Shown one piece after another: positions 5,056 to 5,885 of a stretch of 5,885 nt of DNA. This DNA is from Amnimonas aquatica (GTDB lineage Bacteria > Pseudomonadota > Gammaproteobacteria > Pseudomonadales > Moraxellaceae). Numbering within the stretch: the first letter of the stretch is position 1; each line of letters opens with the position of its first letter. Both the position numbers and the translations under genes were made by a program. Where the stretch lies: positions 1-5,885 of the forward strand of contig NZ_PTQZ01000012.1 of NCBI RefSeq assembly GCF_002943415.1, written 5' to 3'. The notes below the pieces were generated by a model that saw only the letters and a list, made by a program, of their open reading frames with translations, made no database searches and was not told where the DNA came from.

Positions 5056-5079
5056 TGCCCGGGGAAAACGGCCCCGGCA
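5056..5079 (+). promoter_or_regulatory. Hairpin in the lon leader
   Basis: TGCC (5056-5059) pairs with GGCA (5076-5079) and GGGG (5061-5064) with CCCC (5072-5075), with one bulged C at 5060 and a 7-nt loop. It would sit at the very start of the predicted lon mRNA and ends 6 nt before the ribosome site GGAG (5086-5089), leaving it free. It may protect the 5' end or tune translation. Confidence 0.35.
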
Positions 5080-5096
5080 GAGTCCGGAGAACAAGC

Positions 5097-5885
5097 ATGG
5101 TGTCTGAGCGACTGCAGCTTCCGCTGCTGCCCCTGCGTGATGTCGTCATCTACCCGCACATGGTCATTCCGCTGTTCGTGGGCCGCGAGCGCTCGATCGA
5201 GGCGCTGGACCAGGCCATGGCCGCCGACAAGCAGATCTTCCTGGTGTCGCAGAAGGATGCCGCCGAGGATGACCCGCGCCAGCCCGGCCTCTACGCGATC
5301 GGCACCGTGGCGCAGATCCTGCAGCTGCTGAAGCTGCCCGACGGCACCGTCAAGGTGCTGGTCGAGGGCCTGCGTCGCGCCGAGCTGACCGATGTCGAGG
5401 AGCGCGACCAGGCGCTGATCGCCGGCCTGCGCGAAATCCCCGCCGAGGACCTGGTGCGTGCCGAGGCAGAGGTGCTGGCACGCACGCTGCTGGGCCAGTT
5501 CGACCAGTACGTCAAGCTCTCGAAGAAGGTCGCCAACGAGGTGCTGACCTCGGTGGCCGGCATCGACGAGCCCGGCCGCCTCGCCGATACCATCGCCGCG
5601 CACCTGTCGCTGCGGCTGGAGGAGAAGCAGGCCATCCTCGATATCCTGCCGGTGCAGGAGCGCGTCGAGCACCTGATGGCGCTGATGGAGTCCGAGATCG
5701 ATGTGCTCAAGGTCGAGAAGCGCATCCGCGGCCGCGTCAAGAAGCAGATGGAGAAGAGCCAGCGCGAGTACTACCTGAACGAGCAGATCAAGGCCATCCA
5801 GAAGGAGCTGGGCGATCTCGGCGAGGGTGGCGAGGACGAGCTGTCGGAGATCGAACAGCGCATGGTGCGTGCCGGCCTGCCGCTG
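5097..5885 (+). CDS. lon: Lon protease, N-terminal 263 residues (partial, runs off window)
   Basis: Lon is the cytosolic homohexameric ATP-dependent serine protease that removes misfolded and short-lived regulatory proteins. Only the N-terminal third is visible (263 codons; family about 780-800). It begins with the LON substrate-binding domain (PLLPLRDVVIYPHMVIPLFVGRE from residue 9, then LKLPDGTVKVLVEGL). The long helical region follows (VEKRIRGRVKKQMEKSQREY, ending in NEQIKAIQKELGD near 228-240). The AAA+ module with Walker motifs and the Ser/Lys protease domain lie beyond the right edge, so activity cannot be judged. ATG 5097 has GGAG (5086-5089) 7 nt upstream and gives the expected N-terminus. 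The frame stays open to the last base with no disruption. It is separated from clpX by a terminator and has its own sigma-32-like promoter candidate. Confidence 0.97.
   Translation, partial: MVSERLQLPLLPLRDVVIYPHMVIPLFVGRERSIEALDQAMAADKQIFLVSQKDAAEDDPRQPGLYAIGTVAQILQLLKLPDGTVKVLVEGLRRAELTDVEERDQALIAGLREIPAEDLVRAEAEVLARTLLGQFDQYVKLSKKVANEVLTSVAGIDEPGRLADTIAAHLSLRLEEKQAILDILPVQERVEHLMALMESEIDVLKVEKRIRGRVKKQMEKSQREYYLNEQIKAIQKELGDLGEGGEDELSEIEQRMVRAGLPL

Noticed and set aside
2524..5094. 856-codon open frame on the minus strand opposite clpP and clpX
   Set aside because: It is a shadow of strong GC third-position bias in the plus-strand genes. It crosses two terminators and several real genes and has a low-complexity Leu/His/Arg/Asp-rich composition with no domain.

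Overview
This GC-rich window carries the conserved bacterial proteostasis block tig - clpP - clpX - lon (lon runs off the right edge). A four-gene tRNA cluster is transcribed away from it, and an unrecognised small coiled-coil ORF lies at the left edge. Gene order, a pseudomonad-like ClpP ([13 protein letters not shown]..., [11 protein letters not shown]) and tRNAs with encoded CCA ends point to a gammaproteobacterium, perhaps of the Pseudomonadales/Oceanospirillales. Family or genus cannot be fixed from this stretch.

Left part (1-503): an AT-richer 155-nt stretch leads into a 58-residue ORF (156-332, +) whose sequence is an almost ideal leucine zipper. Its C-terminal end resembles that of IS3-family OrfA proteins. 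After about 130 nt with nothing recognisable, a perfect 18-bp inverted repeat flanked by A and T runs (465-503) should terminate transcription from both sides.

tRNA part (535-1021): on the minus strand, in transcription order, lie tRNA-Pro(UGG), tRNA-Arg(UCU), tRNA-His(GUG) and tRNA-Lys(CUU). They are driven by a strong sigma-70 promoter (TTGACG, 17 nt, TAATAT) with a GC-rich discriminator. The region between this promoter and tig (about 1022-1246) contains a 17-bp palindrome overlapping a second hairpin, but no gene.

Proteostasis part (1247-5885, +): tig has its own promoter with a perfect TATAAT. A terminator follows tig. A weak heat-shock-type (sigma-32) promoter candidate overlaps the 5' arm of that terminator, upstream of clpP. 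clpP and clpX are 75 nt apart with a hairpin but no terminator between them, so they are probably one operon, closed by a strong terminator. lon follows after a 200-nt leader with a better sigma-32 candidate. Functionally, trigger factor meets nascent chains at the ribosome, ClpX unfolds tagged substrates and feeds them to ClpP, and Lon degrades misfolded and regulatory proteins.

Most of the window is ordinary, well-known housekeeping DNA. I found no convincing new multi-gene system. The items most worth a second look are the zipper ORF, the tRNA-Lys(CUU) paired with exclusive AAG use, the palindrome/hairpin overlap upstream of tig, and the promoter/terminator overlap before clpP.
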